From Mercurialis annua (lineage: Eukaryota > Streptophyta > Magnoliopsida > Malpighiales > Euphorbiaceae): DNA of 64,000 nucleotides. The notes under the pieces were generated by a model that did not search any database, was not told the origin of the DNA, and saw only the letters and a list, made by a program, of their open reading frames with translations. The first letter of the stretch is position 1, and each line of letters starts with the position of its first letter. Position numbers and translations under genes: made by a program. The stretch spans positions 17,441,001 to 17,505,000 of the forward strand of contig NC_065576.1 of the NCBI RefSeq assembly GCF_937616625.2. Direction: 5' to 3'. Below are positions 12,252 to 26,300 of the stretch, in pieces.

Positions 12252-12330
12252 TTGCTGCTGTAAACAGCAGCAAATTGTTGCTGCAAGTTGCAGCAACATC
12301 GCTGCAAAACTGCTGCAACTCGCAGCAGTT
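12252..12330. repeat. GCTGC-rich hairpin cluster
   Basis: Three perfect inverted repeats in 79 bp: 12252-12273 (TTGCTGCTG arms, TAAA loop), 12277-12297 (10-bp arms around a single G) and 12308-12330 (AACTGCTGC arms, 5-nt loop). This resembles in kind, though not in sequence, the hairpin cluster of the LTR at 3911. Confidence 0.88.
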
Positions 12331-12423
12331 ATGGCAGCGATAAAGGATGCTGTTTAAACAGTCCTCGATCAGCTAGGATAGGTGTTTTCGAACGTACATT
12401 GAGTCTTGAGAATAACGTAATTA

Positions 12424-12816
12424 GGATATTAAACTCTGTAGATCACTAAACTTTCCTTAAATTACAGAAAGGTCACTAAAAAAAACTTTTGTTACAAAAT
12501 GGTCATTGAACTATAATTTTTATTACAAAGGGGTTCATCCATCTAAAACGTTGCGTTTTATAGCAAAAACGCAATATTTTCGCTTCCGTGGCAAGCCAAA
12601 TTTACAAAAAGGAACATAGTTTAATGACCTTTTTGTAATAAGAGGTATTATGTAGTGACATTTTTGTAATTCACGAAAAGTTTAGTGTTGTTTTTGTAAC
12701 AACATAAACATTTTTGTAGTAAAAGGTATAGTTCAATGATCATTTTGTAACAAAAGTTTTTTAGTGATCTTTCTGTAATTTGAGTAAAGTCTAATGATCT
12801 ACATAGTTTAATATCC
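12424..12816. mobile_element. Mutator-like MITE with ~90-bp terminal inverted repeats (393 bp)
   Basis: Both ends read GGATATTAAACT inward. The left arm (12424-12515) and right arm (12727-12816) pair over roughly 90 bp with few mismatches. The flanks are identical 10-bp copies of AACGTAATTA (12414-12423 and 12817-12826). Long terminal inverted repeats with a 9-11 bp duplication are the pattern of Mutator-like elements; with no transposase the family call is inference. The middle contains a second small palindrome, TTGCGTTTT paired with AAAACGCAA, and internal copies of a TTTTTGTAAT motif. Confidence 0.85.
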
Positions 12817-14428
12817 AACGTAATTATATTGATGTTGAAATCATGGTTTAAAAGAGTTTAAAACTGAGTTTATAAAATAGAGAAAGTGCAGCCCAAAACA
12901 TTTTGTGGCATCGACTTTCGACCAAATTTCGAATGACTTGGAGCGATGATTTTTAAGAAGGCTTGAGTAGTATACCATAAGGGATATACGGAAAATGAAA
13001 CGTGATATTAAGATTAGGATTTGGATATTTAAATAGGGTTGAATTGATTGAAATAGATGGGGTGTTGAAAGTTATAAAATCTGGAAAAAGAATATAATCA
13101 AGTCATGAGGGCTAATTTACCTATAAAAACGGATCACGAACAATAATAATCTTACCCCGAAAGTGAATGGGATTTATAGATGGAATTACATAGATGAGTT
13201 TTATGAAAAATAATAGTACGGTTGTTAAGATAAATTAAAAGTTATCGAGGTTCAAAGTTGAGTGAAAAATCTGAAAATTATTTTCCGATTTATGCCAAAT
13301 GAGAGGCTACCTTTGAGGCAAGATTTGAAGATGATAGACATGTCGGATTAAGTTTGAGTCTTAATGAAAAACATAGGCGATGTTATAGAGAATAAGAATA
13401 TCAATTTTGTTTTGGGTTTCGACGATGATACGGGCTCTGTTTCTGACCCTGAAACAGTAGCAAAATGTGGTGCTGTTATGAAGCCAAAAATAATAATTAA
13501 AGACAAAACTTTAGAAAATTATTGTGAACAAACTGTAAGTCGAAACTAGTCAAAGTCTTCACGGAATTTGTAGATATGATTGTGAAGTATAAGAATGTCA
13601 AATTTGTTTTGAAGCGAAACTGTTTTCCAGGTGATGTTTCGAGGCCCAAACAGCAGCCCTTAGAGGACTGTTTTAGCTGTTTTGAAAATCAACTTTCGGA
13701 AACCAACTTTCGACTTAGTTTCCGACACTTTCGAGATCTCTTTTCAAACTAAGGTGTAAATGAATATCGTAGGGGACGTTTCAAACTGTAGGAATGTCAT
13801 TTTTATTTAAAATTTGGATGACTCTAAATGACAATTTTAATAGCTCAAAGTTGGTCGAAAGCATAAAATAAATAAGACATTTTAAGAAGCTAACTTTGAG
13901 CAATATTTTGGAGACCTTAGAGACGTCGAATGAAGTTCGAGTCTGAAGGAAAGTTGTAGACGATATTATGGACTATAGAAATGTAAAATGTATTTGGTAA
14001 ACGGGCGATTTTAGATGAGAGTTTTTGATAACCAAAATGGGCTAGAAAAGCAATTTTTGAACAAGTTAAAGTTAACTTAAAATGTTAAGTTATTTGAAGT
14101 GAATTGTTTTGGTTAATCAAATATGATTTTGATTAATACCAAAATTAATTAAAATAGAATTTATTATTAGAAATTCTAACGATAGAATTCTATATTAGAT
14201 ACGACGAAATATCGAGTTACGGATTTGGCCAGGTGACTCGCACTTTATTTTCGCGTATTATTTATAAAAGCTAATTCCATATATGATAAGTATTTCTGTC
14301 AAATATATCGCATTTATATGATTTTTTTGTATGAGATTTTGTTATGTTTGATTGCGGTAAAATATCAACCTTATGGTGATGTTTATAGTGTGTATGAGAT
14401 ATGAGATTGGTTTGTGTGAGTTGAATCA

Positions 14429-14585
14429 GATATATCGGTTTGCTTTGATATCGATGTCTGGCATAGAGGATACATCGGTTGGATTCGCTATCGATGTCAG
14501 GGATATAGGATACATCGTTTGGCTTCGCTATCGATGTCAGGCATACAGGATACATCGGTTGGCTTCGCTATCGATGTCAGGCGGC
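14429..14585 (+). repeat. 40-bp tandem repeat, about four units
   Basis: The unit contains GATACATCGGTTGGCTTCGC followed by TATCGATGTCAGGCATA. Clear units begin at 14469, 14509 and 14549, and a degraded one begins about 14429. Overlapping open frames on both strands here (94 codons minus, 71 codons plus) are produced by the repeat. Confidence 0.85.
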
Positions 14586-15054
14586 TGAGGTTAACTATGA
14601 TAGTTATGGAATGAAAAATAATGAATTATATTTTGAGTATGCGATATTATAATTTTAATGACACCGTTAATAATTTTCTAACTCACTCAGTATTTCCCAA
14701 AATACTGAACCCCTCACTCTGATATTTTTCAGGTAGACATAGTCGGATCAGACAAACCATCTTTGTTGTGCTAGAAGTCGATTGACTTGCATAGAGTATA
14801 AGTTCCTAGAGCTGCAGTAGTTAGTAGGTGTCAGTAAAAGATTTGTGATTTTATTTCAAACAGTTTATTTCGAATGTAAACTCTAATATAACATTTTAAT
14901 ATCTATAATTATATTATATAAAATAGTTTTCTGAAAACTTTTTATATATTGTATTTTCAAAAAATTATTAGTGGTTTTAGGCTTGCTACGGGTTTCGGAG
15001 CTACCACTCCCACTCCCTAGCGCCAGTCTCGGCTCAATAATTTTGGTCGTGACA

Positions 15055-15059
15055 CGTTA
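15055..15059. other. target-site duplication, right (CGTTA)
   Basis: Identical to 11148-11152. The satellite resumes in phase from here (CGTTACGAAACAAATTC). Confidence 0.95.
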
Positions 15060-17357
15060 CGAAACAAATTCAAACGTTTCACCCCTTTAGCGATTAAGCC
15101 AAACGTTTACAGACATTACGAAACAAAACCAATCGTTTACAAACATTACGAGACAAATCCAAATGTTTCACCTTTTTAACAATTTAAGCCAAACGTTTAC
15201 AAACGTTGCGAAACAAATCCAAACGTTTCCCCTTTTTAGCGATTTAAGCCAAACGTTTACAAACGTTACGAAACAAAACCAAATGTTTCACTATTTTAGC
15301 TATTTGACCCAAACGTTAACAAACGTTACGAAACAAAACCAAACTTTTCACCTTTTTAGTGATTTGAGCCAAACGTATACAAACGTTACAAAACAAATCC
15401 AAACGTTTTATCTTTTTAGCGGTTTAAGCCAAACGTTTACAAACGTTATGAAACAAATCCAAACGTTTCCCCTTTTTTAGCAATTTAAATCCGAACGTTT
15501 CACCTCTTAAGCGATTTAAGCCAAATGTTTACAAATTTTACGAAACAAATCCAAACGTTTCCCCCTTTTTAGCGATTTAAGCCAAACATTTCACCTTTTT
15601 AGCGATTTAAGCCAAACGTTTACAAATGTGACAAAACAAATCCAAATGTTTCACCTTTTTAGCGATTTAGGCCAAACGTTTACAAACGTTACGAAATAAA
15701 TCCAAACGTTTCACCTTTTTAGCGATTGAAGCCAAACGTTTACAAATATTACGAAACAAATCAAAACGTTACAAAACAAATCCAAATGTTTCACCTTTTT
15801 AGCTATTTAAGCCAAACGTTTACAAACGTTACGAAACATATCCAAACGTTTCACCTTTTTGGCAATTTAAATCTAAACGTTTCACCTTTTTAGCGATTAA
15901 CGTTTACAAACGTTACGATACAAATCCAAACGTTTTACCTTTTTAATGATATAAGCCAAACATTTCACCTTTTTAGCGATATAAGCCAAATGTTTACAAA
16001 CATTACGAAACAAATCCAAGCGGTTCACCTTGTTAGCAGTTTAAGCGAAAGGTTTGCAAACGTTGCAAAACAAATCAAAGCGTTTCACCTTTTTAGCAAT
16101 TTAAGCAAACCGTTTAGAAACGTTCCGAAACAAATCCAAACGTTTCACCTTTTTAGCGATTTAAGCCGAACTTTTACAAACGTTACGAAACAAAACCAAA
16201 CATTTCACCTTTTTAGCGATTTAAGTAAAACGTTTACAAACGCTACGAAACAAATCCAAACGTTTAAAACATTACGAAACAAATCCAAACATTTCACCTT
16301 TTTAGCGATTTAAGCCAAACGTTTACAAAAGTTACGAAACAAATCCAAATGTTTCACCTTTTTTGCAATTTAAGTGAAATGTTACGAAACATATCCAAAC
16401 GTTTCCCCATTTTAGCAATATAAGCCAAACGTTTAAAACATTACGAAACAAATCTAAACATTTCACCTTTTTAGCGATTTAAGCCAAACGTTTACAAACG
16501 TTATGAAACAAATCCAAACGTTTCACATTTTTAGCGATTGAAGTCAAACATTTACAAACGTTATGAAACAAATCCAAACGTTTCACATATTCAGCAATTT
16601 GCAGCAAACATTTACAAACGTTACGAAACAAAACCAATACAAGCGTTTCACCTTTTTAGCAAATTAAGCCAAACGTTTACAAACGTTACGAAACAAATCC
16701 ATGTGTTTCCCCTTAATAAGAATTTAATCCAAACGTTTGCAAACATTACGAAATAAATCCAAACGTTCCACATTTTTAGCGATTGAAGCCAAACGTTTTC
16801 AAACGTTACGAAACGAAGCCAAACATTTACAAACGTTACGAAACAAATCCAATCGTTTCACCTTTTTAGCAATTTAAGCCAAACGTTTGCAAACGTTACG
16901 AAACAAATCCAAACGTTTTACCTTTTTAGTGATTTAAGCCAAACGTTTCCAAATTTTTAGTGATTGAAGCCAAACGTTAACAAACGTTACGAAACAAATC
17001 CAAATGTTTCACCTTCTTAGCAATTTAAGCCAAACGTTTACAAACATTACGAAACAAATCCAAACGTTTCACCTTTTTAGCGATTTAAGCCAAACGTTTA
17101 CAAACGTTACGAAACAAATCCAAACGTTTTCCCATTTTAGCGATTTATGCCAAATGTTTACAAACGTTACGAAAAAAATCACAACGTTTCACCTTTTTAG
17201 CAATTTAAGCCCAACGTTAACAAACGTTACAAAACACATCCAAACGTTTCCCCATTTTAGCGATTTAAGCCAAACGTTTACAAACGTTACGAAACAAATC
17301 CAAGCGTTTCACCTTTTTAGCAATTTAAGCCAAACGTTTACAAACGTTAAGAAACAA

Positions 17358-20300
17358 AACCAAACTTCTGAAACGTTATGAAACAAATCCAAACGTTTCA
17401 CATTTTTAGCGATTTAAGTCAAACGTTTACAAACGTTACAGAACAAAACCAAACGTTTCACATTTTTAGCGATTTAAGCCAAACGTTACATAACAAATCC
17501 AAGCATATCACCTTTTTAGCGATTTATGTCAAATGTTTACAAAAGTTACGAAACAAATCTAAGGATTTCACCTTTTTAGCAATTTAAGCCAAATATTTAC
17601 AAACGTTACGAAACAAATCCAAACATTTCCCCATTTTACCGATTTAAGGCAAACCTTAAAAATGTTCCGAAAAGAATCCAAACGTTTCCCTTTTTTAGCA
17701 ATTTAAGCCAAACGTTTACGGATGTTCCAAAACAAAAACAAACGTTTCCCCTTTTTGGTAATTTAATCCAAACATTTACTAACATTACAAAACAAATCCA
17801 ATTGTTTCACCTTTTTAGCAAATTAAGCCAAACGTTTACAAACGTTACGAAACAAATCCAAGCGTTTCCCATTATTAGCAATTTAAGCCAAAAATATACA
17901 AACATTACGAAACAAATCCAAACGTTTCACATTTTTAGCGATTGAAGCCAAACGTTAACAAACGTTAACAAACGTTACGAAACAAAGCCAAACGTTTACA
18001 AACGTTACGAAAAAAATCCAAACGTTTCAGCTTTTTAGTGATTGAAGCCAAACGTTTACAAAATTTTAGTGATTGAACCCAAACGTTTACAAACGTTACG
18101 AAATAAATCCAGACGTTTCACCTTTTTAGCAATTTATGCCAAACGTTTACAATCGTTTCGAAACAAATCCAAACGCTTCACCTATTTAGTGATTTAATCC
18201 AAACGTTTACGATCTTTACGAAACAAATTCAAATGTTTCCCCAATATAGCAATTTATGCCAAACGTTTACAAACGTTGCGAAACAATTCACAATGTTTCA
18301 CCTTTTTAGCGATTTAAGCCAAACGTTTACAAACTTTAGGAAACACATCCAAACGTTTCCCCATTTTAGCGATTTAAGCCAAACATTTACAAACGTTACG
18401 AAACAAATCCAAACGTTTCACCTTTTTAGCGATTTAAGCCAAACGTTTACAAACGTTACGGAACAAAACCAAACGTTTCATATTTTTAGCGATTTAAGCC
18501 AAACGTTACGTAACAAATCCAAGCGTTTCACCTTTTTAGCGATTTAACCCAAATGTTTACAAAAGTTACGAAACAAATCCAAATGTTTCCCCATTTTAGC
18601 GATTTAAGCCAAGCCATTAAAACATTACGAAAAGAATCTAAAAGTTTCCCCTTTTTAGCAATTTAAGACAAACGTTCCTAAACAAATCCAAACGTTTCAC
18701 ATTTTTAGCAATTTAAGCCAAACATTTACAAACATTACGAAACAAATCCAAGCGTTTCGCCTTTTTAGCAAATTAAGCCAAACGTTTACAAACGTGACGA
18801 AACAAATCCAAGTGTTTCCCCTTTTTAGCTATTTAAGTCAAACGTTTACGAACATTACGAAAGAAATCCAACAATTCCACATTTTTAGCGATTGAAACCA
18901 GACGTTTATAAACGTTACGAAACAAAGTCAAACGTTATGAAAAAAATCCAAACGTTTTACCTTTTTAGCAATTTAAGCCAAATGCTTACAAAAGTCACGA
19001 AATATAACCAAACGTTTCACGTTTTTAGTGATTTAAGCCAAACGTTTATAAAATTTTAGTGATTGAAGCCAAACGTTTACAAACATTACGAAACAAATCC
19101 AAACGTATCCCCTTTTTAGCAATTTAAGCCAAACGTTTACAAACGTTAAGAAACAAAACCAAACTTCTAAAATGTTATGAAACAAATCCAAACTTTTCAC
19201 ATTTTTAACGATTTAAGCCAAACGTTACGTAACAAATCCAAGCATTTCACCTTTTTAGCGATTTAAGTCAAATGTTTACAAAAGTTACGAAACAAATCTA
19301 AGCGTTTCACCTTTTTAGCAATTTAAGCCAAACATTTACAAGCGTTACAAAACAAATCCAAACATTTCCCCATTTTACCGATTTAAGGCAAACCTTAAAA
19401 ACGTTCCGAAAAGAATCCAAACGTTTCCCTTTTTTAGCAATTTAAGCCAAACGTTTACAAATGTTCAAAAACAAAAACAAATGTTTCACCTTTTTGGTAA
19501 TTTAATCCAAACATTTACAAATATTACAAAACAAATCCAAGCGTTTCACCTTTTTAGAAAATTAAGCCAAACGTTTACAAACGTTACGAAACAAATCCAA
19601 GGGTTTCCCATTATTAGCAATTTAAGCTAAAAATTTGCAAACATTACGAAACAATCCAAACATTTCACATTTTTAGCGATTGAAGCCAAACGTTAACAAA
19701 CGTTACGAAACAAAGCCAAACGTTTACAAACGTTACGAAACAAATCCAAACGTTTCAACTTTTTAGTGATTGAAGCCAAACGTTTAAAAAATTTTAGTGA
19801 TTGAAGCCAGACGTTTACAAACGTTACGGAATAAATCCAAACGTTTCACCTTTTTAGCAATTTAAGCCAAACGTTTACAATCATTTCAAAACAAATCCAA
19901 ACGCTTCACCTATTTAGCGATTTAAGCCAAACGTTTACGATCGTTACGAAACAAATTCAAATGTTTCCCCAATATAGCGATTTATGCCAAACGTTTACAA
20001 ACGTTACGAAACAATTCACAATGTTTCACCTTTTTAGCGATTTAAGCCAAACGTTTACAAACGTTAGGAAACACATCCAAACGTTTTCCCCATTTTAGCG
20101 ATTTAAGCCAAACGTTTACAAACGTTACGAAACAATGCCAAATGTTTCACCTTTTTAGCGATTTAAGCCAAACGTTTACAAACGTTCCGGAACAAAACCA
20201 AACGTTTCACATATTTAGCGATTTAAGCCAAACGTTGCGTAACAAATCCAAGCATTTCACCCTTTTAGCGATTTAACCCAAATGTTTACAAAAGTTACTA

Positions 20301-23300
20301 AACAAATTCAAAAGTTTCCCCATTTTAGCGATTTAAGCCAAGCCATTAAAACTTTACGAAAAGAATCCAAACGTATCCCCTTTTTAGCAATTTAAGACAA
20401 ACGTTCCTAAACAATTCCAACTGTTTCACATTTTTAGCAATTTAAGCCAAACATTTACAAACATTACGAAACAAATCCAAGCGTTTCGCCTTTTTAGCAA
20501 ATTAAGCCAAACGTTTACAAACGTGACGAAACAAATCCAAGTGTTTTCCCTTTTTAGTAATTTAAGTCAAACGTTTACGAACATTACTAAACAAATCCAA
20601 CAATTCCACATTTTTAGCGATTGAAACCAGACGTTTACAAACGTTACGAAACAAAGTCAAACGTTATGAAACAAATCCAAGCGTTTTACCTTTTAAGAAA
20701 TTTAAGCCAAACGTTTACAAACGTCACGAAATAAAACCAAACGTTTTCCCGTTTTAGTGATTTAAGCCAAACGTTTACAAAATTTTAGTGATTGAAGCCA
20801 AACTTTTATAAACGTTACGAAAGAAATCCAAACGTATCCCCTTTTTAGCAATTTAAGCCAAACATTTACAAAAGTTATGAAACAAATCCAAACGTTTCCC
20901 AATTTTAGCGATTTAAGCCAAACGTTTACAAATGTTACGAAACAAAACCAAGCATTTCACTGTTTTAGCAATTTAAGCCAAACGTTTACAAACATTAGAA
21001 AACAAATCCACGAGTTTCACCTTTTTAGCAATATAAGCCAAACGTTTACAAACGTTTCGAAACAAATCCAAGCGTCTCACCTTTTTAGAAAAATAAGGCA
21101 AACGTTTATAAATGTTACGAAATAAATCAAAACGTTTTTCCTTTTTAGCGATTTAAGCCAAACGTTTACAAACGTTACGAAACAAATCCAAACGTTTCAC
21201 CTTTGTAGTTATTTAAGCCAAACGTTTACAAACGTTACAAAACAAATCCAAAAGTTTCACCTTTTTAGCGATATAAGCCAAACGTTTACAAATGATACGA
21301 AACAAATCCAAACGTTTCACCTTTTTTGCGATTAAGCCAAACGTTTACAAACGTTACGAAATAAATCCAAACGTTTGACCTTTTTAGCGATTTAAGCCAA
21401 ACGTTTACAAACGTTACAAAACAAATCCAAGAGTTTCACCTTTTTGGCGATATAGGCCAAACTTTTACAAACATTTTGAAACAAATCCAAAAATTTCCCC
21501 TTTTGAGCGATTTAAGCCAAACGTTTACAAACGTTACAAAACAAAACCAAACGTTTAAAATGATACGAAACAAATCTAAACGTTTCACATTTTTAGCGAT
21601 TTAAGCCAAACCTTTACAAACGTTACGTAACAAAACCAAGCGTTTCAGCCTTTTATCAATTGAAGCCAAATGTTTACAAACGTTGCGAAACAAATCCAAG
21701 AGTTTCACTTTTTTAGGAATTCAAGCCAAACGTTCCAAAACAAATCCAAGCGTTTCACCTTTTAAGCAATTTAAAGCAAACGTTTACGAACGTTACAAAA
21801 AAAATCCAAGCGTATCACCCTTTTAGCAATTTAATCCAAACGTTTACAAACATTACGAAACAAATCCAAACGTTTCACCTTTTTAGCGATTAAAGCAGAA
21901 TGCTTACAAACGTTATGAAACAAAACCAAACATTTCACTTTTTTAGCAATTTAAGCCAAACGTTTACAAACATTACGAAACAAACCCAAACATTTCACCT
22001 TTTAAACGATTTATGCCAAACGTTTAGAAACGTTACGAAACAAATCGAAAAGTTTCGCCTTTTTAGAGATTTAAGCCAAACGTTTACAAATGTTACGAAA
22101 CAAAACCAAACGTTTCACCTTTTTAGCAATTTAAGCCGAACGTGTACAAACGTTTCGAAACAAAACCAAACGTTTCCCCTTTTTAGCAATTTAAGCCAAA
22201 CGTTTACAAAAGTTATGAAAGAAATCCAAACGTTTCCCCAATTTAGCGATTTAAGCCAAACGTTTAAAACGTTACGAAACTAATTCAAATGTTTCACCTT
22301 TTTAGCGATTTAAGCCAAATGTTTACAAACGTTATGAAACAAAACCAAATGTTTAAAACGTTAAGAAACAAATCTAAACGTTTCACATTTTTAGCAATTT
22401 AAATCAAACCTATACAAACGTTAAGTAACAAAACCAAGCGTTTCACCCTTTTATCAATTGAAGCCAAATGTTTACAAACGTTGGGAAACAAATTCAAGCG
22501 TTTCACTTTTTAAGGAATTCAAGCCAAACGTTCCAAAACAAATCCAAGCGTTTCACCTTTTTAGCAATTTAAACAAAACGTTTACGAACGTTACAAAACA
22601 AATCCAAGTGTATCACCTTTTTAGCAATTTAAGCCAAACGTTTACAAACATTACGAAACAAATCCAAACGTTTCACCTTTTTAGCGATTAAAGCCGAACG
22701 TTTACAAACGTTACGAAACAAAACCAAACATTTCACTTTTTTAGCAATTTAAGCCAAATATTTACAAACATTACAAAACAAATCCAAACGTTTCACCTTT
22801 TTAGCGATTTATGCCAAACGTTTAGAAACGTTACGAAACAAATTGAAAAGTTTCGCCTTTTTAGCGATTTAAGCCAAACGATTACAAACGTTACGAAACA
22901 AAACCAAATGTTTCACCTCTTTAGAAATTTAAGCCGAACGTTTACAAACGTTTCGAAACAAAACCAAACGTTTCACCTTTTTAGCAATTTAAGCCAAACG
23001 TTTACAAACGTTACGAAATAAAACCAAACTTCTAAAATGTTATGAAACAAATCCAAACGTTTCACATTTTTAACGATTTAAGCCAAACGTTACGTAACAA
23101 ATCCAAGCATTTCACTTTTTTAGCGATTTAAGCCAAATGTTTACAAAAGTTACGAAACAAATCTAAGCGTTTCACCTTTTTAGCAATTTAAGCCAAACAT
23201 TTACAAACGTTACGAAACAAATCCAAACATTTCCCCATTTTACCGATTTAAGGCAAACCTTAAAAACGTTCCGAAAAGAATCCAAACGTTTCCCTTTTTA

Positions 23301-26300
23301 GCAATTTAAGCCAAACGTTTACAAATGTTCAAAAACAAAAACAAATGTTTCACCTTTTTGGTAATTTAATCCAAACATTTACAAACATTACAAAACAAAT
23401 CCAAGCGTTTCACCTTTTTAGCAAATTAAGCCAAACGTTTACAAACGTTACGAAACAAATCCAACCGTTTCCCATTATTAGCAATTTAAGCTAAAAATTT
23501 ACAAACATTACGAAACAAATCCAAACGTTTCACATTTTTAGCGATTGAAGCCAAACGTTAACAAACGTTACGAACCAAAGCCAAACGTTTACAAACGTTA
23601 CAAAACAAATCCTAACGTTTCAACTTTTTAGTGATTGAAGCCAAACGTTTACAAATTTTTAGTGATTGAAGCCAGACGTTTACAAACGTTACGGAATAAA
23701 TCCAAACGTTTCACCTTTTTAGCAATTTAAACCAAACGTTTACAATCGTTTCGAAACAAATCCAAACGCTTCACCTATTTAGCGATTTAAGCCAAACATT
23801 TACGATCGTTACGAAACAAATTCAAATGTTTCCCCAATATAGCGATTTATGCCAAACGTTTACAAACGTTACGAAACAATTCACAAAGTTTCACCTTTTT
23901 AGCGATTTAAGCCAAACGTTTACAAACGTTAGGAAACACATCCAAACGTTTCCCCATTTTAGCGATTTAAGCCAAACGTTTACAAACGTTAGGAAACAAA
24001 TCCAAACGTTTCACCTTTTTAGCGATTTAAGCCAAATGTTTGCAAACGTTACGGAACAAAACCAAACATTTCACATTTTTAGCGATTTAAGCCAAACGTT
24101 ACATAACAAATCCAAGCATTTCACCTTTTTAGCGATTTAACCCAAATGTTTACAAAAGTTACGAAACAAATCCAAATGTTTCCCCATTTTAGCGATTTAA
24201 GCCAAGCCATTAAAACGTTAAGAAAAGAATCCAAACGTTTCCCCTTTTTAGCAATTTAAGACAAACGTTCCTAAACAAATCCTAACGTTTCACATTTTTA
24301 GCAATTTAAGCCAAACATTTACAAACATTACGAAACAAATCCAAGCGTTTCACCTTTTTAACAAATTAAGCGTTACGAAACAAATCCAAGTGTTTCCCCT
24401 TTTTAGCAATTTAAGTCAAACGTTTACGAACATTACGAAACAAATCCAACAATTCCACATTTTTAGCGATTGAAACCAGACGTTTACAAACGTTACGAAG
24501 CAAAGTCAAACGTTATGAAACAAATCCAAGCGTTTTAACTTATTAGCAATTTAAGCCAAACGCTTACAAACGTCACGAAATATAACCAAACGTTTCACCT
24601 TTTTAGTGATTTAAGCCAAACGTTTACAAAATTTTAGTGATTGAAGCCAAACGTTTACAAACGTTACGAAACAAATCCAAACGTATCCCCTTTTTAGCAA
24701 TTTAAGACAAACGTTTACAAACGTTAAGAAACAAAACCAAACGTCTAAAATGTTATGAAAAAAATCCAAACGTTTCACATTTTAAGCGATCTAAGCCAAA
24801 CGTTTACAAATGTTACAGAACAAAACCAAACGTTTCACATTTTTAGCGATTTAAGCCAAACGTTACGTAACAAATCCAAGCATTTCACCTTTTTAGCGAT
24901 TTAGGCCAAATGTTTACAAAAGTTACGAAACAAATCTAAGCGTTTCATCTTTTTAGAAATTTAAGCCAAACATTTACAAACGTTACGAAACAAATCCAAA
25001 CATTTCCCCATTTTACCGATTTAAGGCAAACCTTAGAAACGTTCAGAAAAGAATCCAAACGTTTCCCTTTTTTAGCAATTTAAGCCAAACGTTTACAAAC
25101 GTTCCAAAACAAAAACAAACTTTTCACCTTTTTGGCAATATTATCCAAACATTTACAAACATTACAAAACAAATCCAAGCGCTTCATTTTTTTAGCAAAG
25201 TAAGCCAAACGTTTACAAACGTTACGAAACAAATCCAAGTGTTTCCCATTATTAGAAATTTAAGCCAAACGTTTACAAACATTACGAAACAAATCCAAAA
25301 GTTTCACATTTTTAGCGATTGAAGCCAAACATTAACAAACGTAACGAAACAAAGCCAAACGTATACAAATGTTACGAAAGAAATCCAAACGTTTCACCTT
25401 TTTAGTGATTGAAGCCAAACGTTTACAAATTTTTAGTGATTGAAGCCAGACATTTACAAACGTTGCGAAACAAATCCAAACGTTTTACCTTTTTAGCAAT
25501 TTAAGCCAAACGTTTACAATCGTTTCGAAACAAATCCAAACGTTTCACCTATTTAGCGATTTAAGCCAAACGTTTACGATCGTTACGAAACAAATTCAAA
25601 TGTCCCCAATATAGCGATTTATGCCAAACGTTTACAAACGTTACGAAACAATTCACAATGTTTCACCTTTTTATCGATTTAAGCCAAACGTTTACAAACG
25701 TTAGGAAACACATCCAAACGTTTCCCCATTTTAGCGATTTAAGCCAAACGTTTACAAACGTTAAGAAACAAATCCAAATATTTCACCTTTTTAGCGATTT
25801 AAGCCAAACGTTTACAAACGTTACGGAACAAAACCAAACGTTTCACATATTTAGCAATTTAAGCCAAACGTTACGTAACAAATCCAAGCATTTCACCTTT
25901 TTAGCGATTTAACCCAAATGTTTACAAAAGTTACGAAACAAATCCAAAAGTTTCCCCATTTTAGTGATTTAAGCCAAGCCATTAAAACGTTACGAAAAGA
26001 ATCCAAACATTTCCCCTTTTTAGCAATTTAAGACAAACGTTCCTAAACAAATCCAAACGTTTCACATTTTTAGCAATTTAAACCAAACATTTACAAACAT
26101 TACGAAACAAATCCAAGCGTTTCGCCTTTTTAGCAAATTAAGCCAAACGTTTACAAACGTTACGAAACAAATCCAAGTGTTTCCCCTTTTTAGCAATTTA
26201 AGTCAAACGTTTACGAACATTACGAAACAAATCCAACAATTCCACATTTTTAGCGATTGAAAACAGACGTTTACAAACGTTACGAAACAAAGTCAAACGT

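Larger units (their letters stand above)
11153..15054 (+). mobile_element. solo LTR of a Ty3/gypsy-type retrotransposon (3,902 bp)
   Basis: The insert starts TGTAATACCCCG and ends GTCGTGACA, and is bounded by CGTTA on both sides. Removing it and one CGTTA rebuilds an ordinary satellite monomer across the junction. No second LTR copy, primer-binding site or protein domain is present, so this is a solo LTR left by LTR-LTR recombination. Without its two nested MITEs and their duplications it would be about 3.24 kb. It contains GCTGC-rich hairpins (12252-12330) and a 40-bp tandem repeat (14429-14585). A loosely repeated block recurs near 13364, 13570, 13775 and 13955 (a GACGAT-like motif, then AAGAATGTCAATTTTGTTTTG-like sequence). 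A 61-codon frame at 13364-13549 lies in that area and has no recognisable domain. Elsewhere in the LTR I see nothing coding. Confidence 0.93.

Noticed and set aside
13364..13549. 61-codon open frame in the solo LTR
   Set aside because: Lies in a loosely repeated LTR block and shows no domain; the related blocks nearby are not open.
14271..14588. Overlapping open frames on both strands (94 and 71 codons)
   Set aside because: Both are translations of the 40-bp tandem repeat.
11153..15054. Complete LTR retrotransposon
   Set aside because: Only one LTR start and one LTR end are present, with no primer-binding site, purine tract or protein domain between.
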